A stretch of DNA of 64,000 nucleotides from Ulota crispa (Eukaryota > Streptophyta > Bryopsida > Orthotrichales > Orthotrichaceae): assembly GCA_963920765.1 (NCBI GenBank), contig OY987246.1, positions 14,814,868 to 14,878,867 on the forward strand, in the 5' to 3' direction. The notes beneath the pieces are model-generated. The model was not told where the DNA came from. It saw only the letters and a program-made list of their open reading frames with translations, and ran no database searches. The position numbers and the translations under genes are program-made. Below, piece after piece: positions 48,002 to 59,998 of this stretch; the stretch's first letter is position 1, and each line of letters begins with the position of its first letter.

Positions 48002-51000
48002 TTAGTCTTTGTGCTCCTCGCAATAAGGGAAAATGTACTCCCTTGCTAGCACTCGGAGACGAGGCCCTAGATTCTCACTCAACTTGATGGATACAAAGAA
48101 GACCACTCTATAAGCAAAAATCATGGCAAAGATGATCCCCAAATCTCCCCACTTTCCTCGTTTGCTATCTACCCCGTAGAAATGTTCGAGCACGAAACTC
48201 CCAGACAAATCCGGACCGATGGGTTTGTTGTCCCGCCCTATAAGGTTTTTGAACGTGAGTCCTAGAAGGTCATTTTTGAATAGCCCCTAGGTAGCCACAG
48301 CAACAAAAAAAAATTATACATCAAAAAACTCCTTGAAATCCATCTACACTGCTAAGTGGGAGCCTAACCCTCTCCAACTCCATGCCCTTTTCCAAAATCT
48401 TCTAGAACTTTTTGGTGTAGGTTGAAGCAATAAAGGATGTCCTAGATTTAAAACACCAAGCACCCTTGAACTATATCTTTCTTCAAAACTTTCTAAAACT
48501 TTTTGGTGGAAATTGAAATAGTAAAGGATGTCTCAAATACAAATCACCAAACACCCTCCAATCATGTGCCAAAAAATCAATAATAAGCCAAGTGCCCCCT
48601 AGCAAAGTATTAAAGAGTAACATTGTGATGAAAGCCAATTACTATTTTTGGTTTCAAAAAAGAGCCAAAATGGTAATGCATCAAGGTTAGATTTTGAACC
48701 CATTATGAGATATTGATTTTTTATGAAGTACATCAAGATCAGATTCTAGACCAATTGATTTATGAGATGAATGTTTTGTAAAATTGAACGTTGTATTACC
48801 CATATATGTCCAACTCACACAAAGCTTGTGTCTGAATACTAGTTTTAGCAAATCTTGAGAAAAACAAGATGTTCTTTGTAGAATGTTCAATGGAAAGTTT
48901 GATGTTGGTGTATTGAAAGTAGGGCGCAAATGTGAAGAATCCATAAATCAGTATGATGTGCTCTTTGAATACTATGCCCAATTGCCACTCTTAGATTTCA
49001 CCTAATGCTTGTTGTCCTTTCACGAATGTGTGACTATAAACAAAAAAAATCAATTAGTAGTGGTTGTCGATGACATTTGCATAGCAATAGTTTAGCTTGG
49101 TAATGTATGGTGAGGTGCCCTAAGAGTGTCCTTGTACTTCAAATTGCGTTTAAAAACAATGTTGAGATAATTATTATGGATATCAAGCTTTAAGTGATAA
49201 CTTTCTAAAATGAGAACATAATTGAATACATTGAAGAACTATGTTAGGTGAATAGTAGAGTGGAAGAAGGGATACTAGCTAATGTTCTTTTTTCTTGTAA
49301 GTTTGTTTTTGCATTTTTGTTGTTGAACATAAAAGGTTTGGCTATCTAGCCAAAACTTAAAATTTAAGAAAAAAAAAATAGCATTAGGAAAACATCATTA
49401 TCCACTTTTAAGTTTCTTAATATAAGCTTTTGAGTATACCAATGCTTCACTAAAAGGAAGGTGGTTGTTGTTTCACTCTAAGAACACAAATTGCTACTGG
49501 ATTGTTGAATTTAAAATTTCAAAACCAAATCCACTAAAGTCCATATCTTAAGGACATCTTGACTTGGATGTGACCTCTTCTTGTTTCAAAATTTACTCAG
49601 AACTTCTTCAAGGGACATCACCTTTAAATATTAATACAAATATGGACCAAGTGACCCATACTTGGTCTAACTTGTCATGAAATAACAAGTTAGACCAAAT
49701 GTGGGTATTAGAAAGCTTAGTATATGCAAATCATATTTCTACTAATAAGAAGTGCTTTTTAGGCACCTCACCTTGCAAACAAAATGTACACTAACCTAGG
49801 ATTTAAGTTGAGTTGCTGACTCACCTGAACTGCATAGGCATGTAAAGAAAGATACGATCCCGGGTACCTCCACACAGGCTTGGGCAAGTCCTTGGCTAAA
49901 CGGAAATAACCTGATAACATTATGGAGACTCCCTATTTGCCATTCACACAAGCTTTAAGTTAATTACCCCCAAGTTACAATTTTATGACCAAATTAGTTA
50001 CATATTTAAGATGCTTGTTCATATCAATTTTGAAACCTTGACAACATTGTATTTTGTGTCTCAATTAGGTACACATATCTCAGCTTTATGACAACACCAT
50101 AATTCACTATGACAAATTCCATTGATCTATTGTTTATGTTACTAATGCACTAACATTAAAAACTTTTAAAAAAATGCACATTTAATACTAACGTTTTTTT
50201 GGGAAGTGAAAGAAGGTTAGCATTTAATAAAGAAAGAATTATAATCAATCCAGATACCACCATTTGATACCAAAATTCATGAAACAAAACTTCACTTTTG
50301 TTAAGAACTGGCAAAGAAGTCACGTTATTCATGTATGTGGGAATTCCACATTACGTCCCACGTCCCACTCCCATTAAAGGTCTCAATTTGTGATTGATGA
50401 AAAGTTAGAAATAAAAGACTTTTACTTACTCGCACTATGTCCCAAGTTCTAGTTCAATTAGAATTGCCTATGCAACAACACTTTTAAAAACAAAGTTGAA
50501 ATTTTGTACAAAATTTGGATGCAGCAAAAATGTGGGAGCCAAACCCCAACACTTTTCCTTCTGTATATCCTTTACAGAGCAAGCGGCATTGAGTTGGGAC
50601 GTGCACAGTTGAGACGTCGGTTTGTGAAGTGCCCTAGTTAAAATGGCAGATTTCAGTGTAGTGTTGTATTTTCTTACATGCTAAAAGTCTAAAACCTCAA
50701 ATCTACACGACATATATTTTTTTTTTTCATGAGCTATGGAAACTTGAAAGCTTCTTTTATGTTTTCTACACTCAGTATTGCATTTAGTTTGCCTTAAAAA
50801 GTAGGTTGCCTTACCCTAAAATGTTACCTCATAACTCATTGCTTCGCCACATGAAAGACACATGCAACACTCAAGATATCAAGACTTCACATGCTTTATA
50901 ACCTACACTATATGGCGCATTCAAGTTGTCCCATACTAATTTCTTGACATTTCATACTATTTAAATATTTATTAAAACTATAGTAACTTTTGTCAATAAT

Positions 51001-54000
51001 GTTTGTTATAAACAATGGAGGAAGCAAGTAGAGGTTGGGTACAACAATGAGCATCAAAACCAAAAAGCACAAAAGTTGGAACTTTAGATAGAATAAGGAA
51101 TTTGTGTTGCATATGCAACAAGAGAAACAGAGATAAACAACTACCACAAATTGCCACGACTAGGTCACAATAATAACCTTACAAGTTACAATTGCATAAC
51201 ATTTGCACAACTACAATCTAGTTGTGCAATTGTTGTGCAATTGTTGTGCAATTGTTGTGATGTTGTTTGTGCACTTGTAAGGCAGTTATTGTGACCTAGT
51301 CGTGTCAATTTGTGGCAATTGTTCATGACATGTTTTTCTTTTAGTGCATGTGCCTCTAGGTGGCCCAAGGGTAAGTCCTAAGATAACTTTGCAAAGATAA
51401 AACAACCTAAGGCAACCTAAATGCACTATTTGGTGAAGACAATGCTAGTATATTTTTCAGCAGCTTTGTTGATGTTGCCAGATCCTTAATTGGCTATTGA
51501 TGAAGACTACTGTAGTATCAACAAGTATTCCTACAGTGTAAAAAGTCAAGAAACTAGTATGGGACAACCGAAACGCAAATTTGAGTGTAGAAATAATTTT
51601 TTTTGAGATCTATGGGCACTTAAAAATCTCTTTTATTGTATTCTAGAGTATAAGGGGCCGGGGAGGAAGGGTGACAAATTACCTGGAGGCCGGCACCGAT
51701 GACGAGGCCGGAGAGGAAGTTGTGGCCCACAGCGCTGGCGACAGCCATCATCAGGCTCTCCACGCACGTCAGCGACGCGAACAGCGTGAGCACGAAGTAG
51801 GCGTAGTGCTCGAATCCCGGGTGCAGCTTGGCCATCGAGTACACCAGCGTCCCCGACGAGAGTCCGATCAGGAACAGAAACGGAATGGACGACAGCGTGT
51901 TGCCCACCACGAACGCCCCCACGCCGTAGTGCCCGCTCAGCCTCTCGTGGTAGAACACCCTCATGTCCTCCACGAACGCCGGGAACCCCCCGATCGACAT
52001 GAACGTCAAAAACCCCGACACAAACAGCACTATCGCCGCCCGCCCCTGCCCATCCCCAAACCAGCAATCTCCGTTACCTCACAAACTTGTTCAACTTCCA
52101 TCCCAGAGATTCTCAAGCTATTCAAAGATCACATCAGTGTGCGCGTCAGGACCAGCGATCTTTACACTGGCTAAATTTGGCAGGATTGCTGCCAAAGAAC
52201 TTATGCAGCTAAAAAAACTTATGAACTTTACAATGTTACTTGAAAATTATAGCTTTTTAGCAGTGAGCCATTTGAGCCAAAAGTGAAAATCATATATGGG
52301 ATCGCTACTCAGGACTAGAACTCCAGGGCTAGAATTTCAGGGCTAGAAGGCTGGAGCTTCAGGGCTAGAAGCCTAGAGCTTTTGTTAGATAATAGAAATC
52401 TTGCGTGACACACTTGTTGAGTCTAGAGAGAAAACCAGATTGTTTTGACGGCCCTCTTGTACCTACATGTAAGTTTGTCTTTTTTTTTTTTAGTGACAAG
52501 GGAAGGGGAGATGCTCAACAAAAAAAATTAACATCCAACCCGTGCCACTGATTTTTTAGAGTAGCTAGAGGAAAGAATCTTCACTGACTCGACTGATTTT
52601 TCTAGACTTCTTAAGTATATTTTTGAAAACCAGGTTTTTTCAATCATCCAGGAGAAGTTCCTGTATTGACGCTCCCGATTGAGAATGTTCCATAAAACTC
52701 ACGACACTGGCACTTATGAGACTGTTGCCGTGCAACATCGATCAATATTCAATACCAGACAGTTCAGTTTCTAGAATGTTATAATGACTGTAAATTGGCA
52801 AAGCAATCGATGATATTCTTTTTTTAGACTTAGTTGTGAAGAGTTGGATATGGAAGAGTTTGCTGACCACGATGGAGCTGTAATAGAGACCGATGTGCCA
52901 GAAGATGGAGCCAAGGCAAATTCCCACGATGACGTACATCATCACTCGGAACCAGTAGTATCCCAAATCTCGTGTCATGTTCACGAAGGAGCGCCGGGTA
53001 AGGGTTTTGCATTGCTGCAGGAAACTCGCGCCTCCTCTGCGCTTGCTTTTTGCTGTTAGTCCCACTTCGCCACGCTGCACAAACATCGACACCAACAAGC
53101 AGGCATTCCTTACCAATTTTCAGCATAAAAACCAACAGTTAAATAAGCACACGAGTAATTGTATTCACTGTAGGTACTATCAAAATAGGAAGTTAGAATA
53201 TATCTCATGTGTTCTAATCAGGAGAAAGTGCAACATTTGGTGAGATACAGATGTGAAGCAGATTGGTAGAGTTTACATGGGATGAACTGTGGAGTTTGGT
53301 ATTTCCTGTGTGCTTGAGAATAGAGAGACCACTTACAGTATATGACAGGATTTTAGTTATTTTGGCTCGTGCTACTGTAGAATACACACTGTGTTGGTAA
53401 GCCTTCGAGAGGGCTTTCACCACTTGCTCTGTGTTTTTCCTAGATTTCAACTGCAATGGATCCCCCAATTCTTCATCGTCCACCTGCACATGCCAGTTTG
53501 TGTCAACCCAAACGAAAACAACAAATCAAAGTTGCGTCTGAGTAACAAGAAGTACGTAAAAAACAGCTCAAAACCAAACTACAGAATTTTAATAAAAAAC
53601 TGGCAATCTTACATCGGCGTGGAGGTCTTTGAGGTTGGATTTGACAGTGTCGAAGTCGGCATTGATGATTTGCAAGTAATGATCTGACGCATTCCGCATC
53701 GGAGGGCACGGGTAGTTTGCTGCTGCAAAGAACTATTTCATCCCAAAAATTGACATATCAGCATGCGTGGAGGTTCGCCCAAATTTTTCATTATTTCTGA
53801 AGACAAACGACATTTCTAGGTACGTTATTATTGGTTTGCATAATCAACGAGTAGGAGATGAATGTGGATACACTGCAAACCAAGGTACTGTCTGTTATAT
53901 GATTAAGAGTCTAAGGCAAGCTCACTCGTTACCAAACACGTTCCAAAAACATGCCCTGATGCCCTAATACAAACCTGATAAATTCTCATCGTATCATGAT

Positions 54001-57000
54001 TACAACTAGGACGTTAATTTCATTCCTGAAAGGTTTCAATAAACAAAAAAACTTTAGCATGTAACAACTCTTGTGTTTAACATTCAAATCTTGTTTTTCT
54101 AGGCTTCACGTATGTTTAGAATGTTTCAATCTAATTACATGACTAACAGGTGCACGATTCCAAGTGCCAAAACGTTCATCACACACTCTGTAGTTGAGGA
54201 ACGTGCTTAAGAAATTTCTTCAAAACTTCGATCACACTTTGGCCACTTGAGTTATAAGTTATAACATTTAAGATAAGATCAAAATATAGCAACCCGCATC
54301 ATACTAAATTTACCTAGATTATTGTAAATTACCTATTAGTGCTCCTTGCAAATATTCTTATTTCTTAGATTACTGCAAGCTAGTGTAATCAGATTATAAG
54401 TGCAAGGCGCAGCATTTGAAATCATTAGAGAACCAATTAAATGTTTTGCTTTACAAATGTTGACCACAAGTAGTAATGTTTTCGCCAATTGAGCTACCAA
54501 CGAAAGTTGCATTAGGGATCCCTGGTAGGGTGAGAAGGGGGTTATTCACCTGAGAGGCACTGGCAGCTTCTCCAAAGAAAATGGTTTGCCCACTGGAGAG
54601 GAGAGTGAGGTGGTCAAAGAGTGCAAACACCTCGCTGCTGGGCTGGTGAAGGGCTGAAATCACAGTTCGTCCGTCCTTGGCCAGATTCCTCAACGTCCGC
54701 ACCACAAAGTACGCTGAAGCACTACACCCCAATCCAATCCTCAGGGTATCAACTCTCAAGTTCATTAGAACTTAGACAGGCACACACACACCCACCTAGA
54801 AACTTAGACTGAGCTCAGTATGAGTACATACATGCACTTCAATGTACACATAACCTGACATTCAAGTGCAAGGGCGTTTTTTCTAGATTCTACGTGCTCA
54901 TAGGGTCCACATTGAAAAATCCACCGCCTATTTTCATGGTCCATGGCAAAAATACCAGATCTAAAAGCGCCTAGGTAGTACACTCTTAAAAAGGGTCACC
55001 CCTGTAGCAGCCTCATTGAGAGTCTACAAACATTCATTATCCCTCTTGAGATACTTGAATGTACTGCAAGATGTAAACCGTTTTGTTTTAAAGGGGAATA
55101 TTGATGAAAAAGGTGAACTCAGGTGGGACTATGCCACTGATGGAGGCATGCTCAAAGTTCCGGAGCAGTGCTGGGACTTTGAACTCAACAGGGGTTACAG
55201 AACCTTTAAGCTTGTGCCACGTTGGTTATGTTTAGCGCAATTAACACCATATTAGGTAAAATTGGGAAAAACAATACATTTTGTGACTTTCACTATATCT
55301 ACCAAGACTACCATTATGTGTATATTAGCATATCACAAAAAGAGGAGCGTGCATTTTTTTGTACAACAGTGAATTCTCAGTGATTGCCTTCGAGAACTTC
55401 AATAATTGCAACTTTTGAGCAATAGCTATGCCTACATTTACTGATGTGGGATTAAGGCGAAGTACAAAATAGTCCCTCCGTTTTTCCCAATTTACCTCAT
55501 ATGATGTTAATTTTTTTAACTGATACATTCCAACAGGGCTGTCAACTAGTACCCGGACTTCCGAAGCAGTTCGAGAGGGTCATCAAGGAATTCCAAAAAG
55601 TCCTTACTCTTTGTACGAGAGGCTAGAGTTCTGCAAACCCGTCGGAGCACTTCGAAGTCCTACCTCTCGAATATCATAATTTGCTAACATATCGAAAAAA
55701 GTGTGTATTTTTGCATTGTCACCTGTCGAGGCCACTGGTAGGTTCATCGAGGAAGAGCAAGCACGGCCGAGTGAGAATCCCCAAGGCAATGCTGAGGCGC
55801 CGTTTCTCGCCTCCACTCAACCCACGCACGAAATAGTTCCCCACGTAAGTATTCTGGCAGGCAGAGAGCCCCATTTCCAGTATGGTGCTGTCCACGATGG
55901 CCCTCTTCTCTTCCGCGGTGGTCGTATCAGGCAATTGCAAGCTCGCCGAATACGTGATGCTCTCACGCACCGTCAGAGTGCCGATTAAAAAATCCTCTTG
56001 CGTCACATACGCCTGCCATGGATATCCACACAATGAACCTCTCATCAATCAACTACCAAAGGTACTCCTTCACATCTCTGCAACAACAGCGAGAACGACC
56101 TTCACAAAACATCATAAAAACCTAGTTCATTGGTGAATAGCCAAATACCGCGGTGCCATAAGAAAGCGTGGGCTTCTTCTCTCCATTCAGCACTATGTTT
56201 CCGGTCTGCATTACGTTAGGAGCCAGCCGCCCTGCATCACGGACATAATAGAACAGTCAGTTTCTACCTCAGCACTTTTCTCCAAATTTTTCTCAAAATA
56301 CTACTAGAACGTTACACCTCCAGCATTTTCATAGAACTCGAACTTCGAATGCTCGATCGTATCAGAAACTGAACAGGTTTCCAACTGTGCAAACTTCGAT
56401 GAGCACTGTTCTGAAAAGGAAAGGAAAAACACTATGACTGCTGATCTTTTTGAATCACTTGGAATTAACAGAATGGATATAGAAAAGTAACGCAAACGAC
56501 AATGTACCCGCCAAAGCATCAAGCAATGCCGTCTTCCCCGACCCGCTGGGTCCCATAATGGCCATAAGCGTCCCCGGCTCCGCATACCCTGCACACCACA
56601 CTCCATAATCAGCGATGTTTGCACTCGACAAGTCCAAACCGGAACAGTAAGGCCTGTCAAAGACTTGTTCTCGTCCATTGGCTTGTAAGCAAAGATCAGG
56701 CCTGCAACTATTTTTTCTGCAACTTGAGCAGAAAATCCAGATGAATTTTTTTTTATGTATCTTGACACAATGTTTTACTATACTCACATGGAGGTACCTG
56801 TGGCACCAATGAGGATGGGGCGGCCCGATTTATGCCTCTTCACACTGACCACGTGCAAGCACAGATCGGTCCACACAATGTACGCAGCACCACCAGCGCC
56901 TTCCAGTCTTCGACAAAGGCTGTCACTACGCATGTTGCGGCGGTCCATGTCTAGTATCACAGCCGCATCGTGCTCTATCTCGGCGTCCAGTTGTAAAGCG

Positions 57001-57005
57001 CTCAT
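48002..57005 (-). CDS. ABCG-subfamily half-size ABC transporter (WBC type)
   Basis: Coding exons, 5' to 3' on the minus strand: 57005-56798, 56588-56508, 56231-56149, 56012-55723, 54721-54550, 53732-53613, 53483-53337, 53074-52868, 52045-51683, 49932-49825, 48286-48002. Product 687 aa, typical for half-size ABCG. The ATP-binding domain comes first: Walker A GPSGSGKT (about 82-89), signature LSGGE (about 189-193), Walker [13 protein letters not shown] (from about 209), switch His in SALHQPS (about 246). The membrane domain (from about 390) has [63 protein letters not shown] and [13 protein letters not shown]. These resemble the Arabidopsis ABCG11/12/13/15 cuticle-lipid exporters, but the substrate is inferred. 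Such proteins dimerise in the plasma membrane. The exon 8 donor is the weakest join: GTCAGC at 52867 gives the family length, and GTGGTC three bases earlier is possible. Confidence 0.93.
48390..48845 (+). repeat. Dispersed repeat W, copy 2, in the last ABCG intron
   Basis: Aligns in direct orientation with 31240-31830: two ~85-bp tandem units with CTAAAACTTTTTGGTGGAAA cores, then ACCAATTGATTTATGAGATG and the CATATATGTCCAACTCACAC run. It lies within the 1538-bp intron between the last two coding exons of the ABCG gene. Confidence 0.6.
50925..51568. mobile_element. Inverted-repeat element in an ABCG intron
   Basis: The left end GTTGTCCCATACTAATTTCT and the mirrored right end match at 23 of 24 positions. 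Weaker inverted similarity continues inward past ACTATAGTA/ACTACAGTA. It encloses a second hairpin at 51144-51316. It sits in the 1750-bp intron between the exons ending 51683 and starting 49932. Confidence 0.65.
51144..51316. mobile_element. Small hairpin element nested in the ABCG intron element
   Basis: The arms CCACAAATTGCCACGACTAG (left) and CTAGTCGTGTCAATTTGTGG (right) are mirrored, followed by GTCACAATAA and TTATTGTGAC. The loop holds about three tandem copies of the 11-bp unit TTGTGCAATTG at 51222-51256. Confidence 0.65.
52318..52380. repeat. Short tandem of CAGGGCTAGAA in an ABCG intron
   Basis: The motif CAGGGCTAGAA and degenerate variants occur about four times in the intron between 52046 and 52867. 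Confidence 0.65.
55243..55508. mobile_element. MITE with 4-bp target duplication (AATT), copy 2
   Basis: Left end AACACCATATTAGGTAAAAT. The mirrored right end is TTTACCTCATATGATGTT. It is flanked by AATT at 55239-55242 and 55509-55512. The subterminal CCCTCCGTTTTTCCCAATTT also occurs, with changes, in the copy at 58811-59067. Length is 266 bp. It lies in the 1001-bp ABCG intron between 54722 and 55722. Confidence 0.8.
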
Positions 57006-57108
57006 CGTGTGTTTCTTCTTGCTAGCCTGCAAAATGCAAGCAAGCAAGCAAACGGCGCCTCCCACTTGATCCTTGGGTCCGGACTCACAACTGAATCTGC
57101 GTATCCAT
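57006..57108 (-). promoter_or_regulatory. ABCG 5' leader with short intron and upstream ORF
   Basis: A donor GTGAGT (57088-57083) and an acceptor TTGCAG ending 57027 would remove a 62-nt intron just before the start codon. An upstream ATG at 57108-57106 would then open a 14-codon frame whose TGA overlaps the main ATG as ATGA. If the intron is kept, the same uORF stops after seven codons. No in-frame ATG upstream of 57005 gives a longer protein across the intron. This suggests possible translational control; splicing is inferred. Confidence 0.4.
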
Positions 57109-57404
57109 CTGCTCCGGCACGTCTGCCCTGTTAATGTACTTATGGGAGCTTGACTTGCGCAGCTGCGTCCAGCGGAGTTACTGAATATCCTTAATTGCGC
57201 TTAACTTAAACCTCCACATGCGGCACGCTCCATATTACACAATGCATCCCGTCGTAACGTCAACTGCTTCTTACTTAATGTGGTCCATTAATGAGAGTGC
57301 CACGTAGACTGTCACGGGAGAATTAGTGATAACTGAAACACTCCTAGACAATCTAAGCTTACGGGGAGAGCCGAAAAACTATAGAAAGTCAGCCGAATGA
57401 AATG

Positions 57405-57560
57405 TGAAAAAAAACCGATTTAAATTTACACCAACCGGCTATACGCCGACTAAATTTTCGGTGTAAGTATACAGGCAATATCCGGTGTTTGTAATAAAAT
57501 AACCGGTTGAAAACGATAAATGGAGGATTTTTGCAAAAGTAGCTCAAAATCTCCCCGCAC
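57405..57560 (+). repeat. Repeat with AACCGGTTGA motifs, copy 3, upstream of the ABCG gene
   Basis: Reverse complement of the series at 27567-27720: TGTAAGTATACAGGCAATAT, AACCGGTTGAAAACGAT, AGCTCAAAATCTCCCCGCAC. It lies about 0.4-0.55 kb upstream of the ABCG start codon, so it may form part of the promoter region. Confidence 0.65.
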
Positions 57561-57914
57561 GGAGCACACTGCTTCTATATTACCCTCCCACGCATGGTCG
57601 TCATATTGGGCGGATTACTCTTCATCAGACCATCCCATAATGTACACGAGTACATCTATGAACACCACAATCAATGCCTTAAATGCAAATGTAAGCCTCC
57701 GACGTCTAGTAAATAGTACAGTAATCCACCTGAATTCAGGGTCCGGGACATATTTGAGATTTTTCGGTTGATTTACTCTCCAATTCCCGTATTGAACCCG
57801 TTTATCAAGGAACGGTTTCGGTTGTTTTCTCTATTTCATACTATAAATTATCTTTCTAAATATTTTTAGTTGGATTTTAGCCAATGTTTATAACTTGCAA
57901 ATGGTTTTTTCTCA

Positions 57915-58552
57915 GGTGGATGCATGGTCGGTTGACCCTAAATGCATTTCCCATTCAATTTTCAAGAACATGTTTTGATGCAAGGCTTATTTCTTATAGA
58001 AGAAAGAGTTTGGAAGCATCCTAAATTAGTGAATATGTTCTATATTTGTTCATAAAATAAAATATGTAATTAGTGTTTGTTAAAACTAATAATATTAGAA
58101 ACAAGGGACTTTTCAATGCATATATCTGGATGGTCACGTTCATAGCATCCTATGAGAATGATAGACATAATGTATCAATTTAGCTATAATGCATATATAG
58201 GGATTACATATGTGATTTAGCATTTTTTAAGTATTTCAAAAACGTGCTATAAGTTTAGATAAGAGGCATACAATAATAGCCATGGACTTTTTAGTGCCCA
58301 AATTAAGGCTGAATGTTTAAGCGGCAATATCTTAATGATTTTAACATTTTTTTGGTTTTCTTCTTTTTTCTTTTGCAAAAGCCTTCTTGATGGTTACATG
58401 GGCTTGGTCTTTTTTTGTAGAATGCACGTATTTGTATAAAGGAAAACAAACAATCTGTGATCCATAGTTCCATACTCACATAAACCTCAAAATTTTGGAC
58501 TTTTTATGAAGTCTTATCCGCCGTTTTTGGGTCAACCGACCATGCATCCACC
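57915..58552. mobile_element. Element with perfect 24-bp terminal inverted repeats
   Basis: GGTGGATGCATGGTCGGTTG plus ACCC at 57915-57938 is mirrored exactly at 58529-58552. The 638-bp interior is AT-rich and non-coding. No matching target duplication is evident beside the repeats, so the true ends may lie slightly outside or inside them. Confidence 0.72.
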
Positions 58553-58627
58553 CTTGGACTAGCGGTAAGTTCTTACCGTATTAGGAGACCTAATATGACA
58601 ATCAAGCTTCCAATACTTAACATTTAA

Positions 58628-58660
58628 CCCCTAAGCGCTTAAGTTATTTTCACCAAAATT
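58628..58660 (+). mobile_element. Single TTAA-type terminus
   Basis: CCCCTAAGCGCTTAAG follows TTAA (58624-58627), as at the other TTAA ends. I found no convincing partner end. The MITE at 58811-59067 would lie inside such an element. Confidence 0.4.
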
Positions 58661-58810
58661 GGGGTATTTGGAGTTTTTGGAGACCTACAAGTTTGTTGCT
58701 TTGTATCTCACATAATGGGATGGTCCACAAAAAGTGATCTTTGCAAATAGTGGAACACCTACTTAGAAAACAGCCTCCAAACATTGAAAATAATTAATTG
58801 TAGGAGATAG

Positions 58811-59067
58811 AACACCATATTTGTTAATTTGGGAAAAATAGTACATTTTGGGACTTTCAAGAAGTTTGAGGTGATCACCTTAAACCAAGATTAGGGTTTT
58901 TTTTTGTACACGTACCCTCACTTGAGAGGAGGGATCTGCAAGGGAAAAAAATTTAGTGGCTCAGACTGAATCTAATACCTTTGAATATGGTTTAAAGTAA
59001 TTTTTTGGGTTTGAAGTGTAGTACAAAATGGTACCTCCGTTTTTCTCAAATTAACGAATATGGTGTT
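58811..59067. mobile_element. MITE with 4-bp target duplication (ATAG), copy 3
   Basis: Left end AACACCATATTTGTTAATTT. The right end is mirrored (AAATTAACGAATATGGTGTT). Flanks are ATAG at 58807-58810 and 59068-59071. Length is 257 bp. Same family as 1940-2193 and 55243-55508. Confidence 0.82.
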
Positions 59068-59071
59068 ATAG

Positions 59072-59995
59072 GAGATTATAACATTTGATCAAACAACATG
59101 TTATGGCAATATCTCAATCATTGGCAAGTAATTGCTTTTTTAAATTTCTACAAAATTCTATAAACCTTTAATTCATCTAAAATTGTGAGTAGCAAGATTA
59201 GACATGAATGCACACACTTGCAAATCATTGAAGATTTTTTTTTGTATGTTAAGTTCAAGGCTTCAAAGTTCAAACTGCCATTGTGTGTAAAATGATGATT
59301 GACACAATCGGTGAGGGTAGTCACAACAAGGATTTAGAACGTGTGTGAACCCTTGTTGGCAAGTTTCTGGCTACCACAAAGGCCATGCAAAGAAGCTTCC
59401 AAGGGATATTGACATGTTGCAACTTGTAAGACATTGCTTACCACCTTATCTCATATGGTATTCCATCCAATGAAGGCTCTTGAGACACTTCTACAACATT
59501 TGGCTTGCCTTACTATTACTCTACTTGCATGGTCCTCTTGAATGCTTTGATATTTGTACTTTATAGCAAGGCCAAAAAATTAGATATAGTGCCTCAAACA
59601 AGCATTTGAAATCATGCAAGGACACTCATTATCAAATTTTTGATCCCTCCAAAAAGCCCTTAAGAAATCTCAAAAAGGATCAAAACGGATCCCAAGGCCA
59701 AAAAAATCACTTATCCCCAAATTCCGCCCACCCTTTGAATTCAATGCAATCATGAAAAATGTATTGATGTGCCATCTCAATAAGACAAAGATGTGGGTAC
59801 AAGAGAACCATGTATTATATTTGATTCTATTTGTATACATGACTGAAGTACTTGGATAATGACTAGTGAGTTCATCTACATATTTTATCAGGCAATAATT
59901 TTTTATGTTGTTTTAGATTGTGCATGTGGATAAGGTCCTTCATACAAGGACTAGATTACCATTTTATATTCATGGTTTTTGTGATGTACAATCAA
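59072..59995. other. AT-rich intergenic stretch, no gene seen
   Basis: No coding, RNA or clear repeat-end signal was recognised. Confidence 0.5.
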
Positions 59996-59998
59996 GTA

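Noticed and set aside
51671..52174. 167-codon plus-strand frame
   Set aside because: Antisense shadow of ABCG exon 9; its composition is His/Arg/Glu-rich and it has no family match.
57003..57065. Earlier ATG (57065) as the ABCG start
   Set aside because: The reading from 57065 passes through a strong acceptor (TTGCAG at 57032-57027) preceded by a good donor, so the 20 extra residues probably lie in a leader intron.
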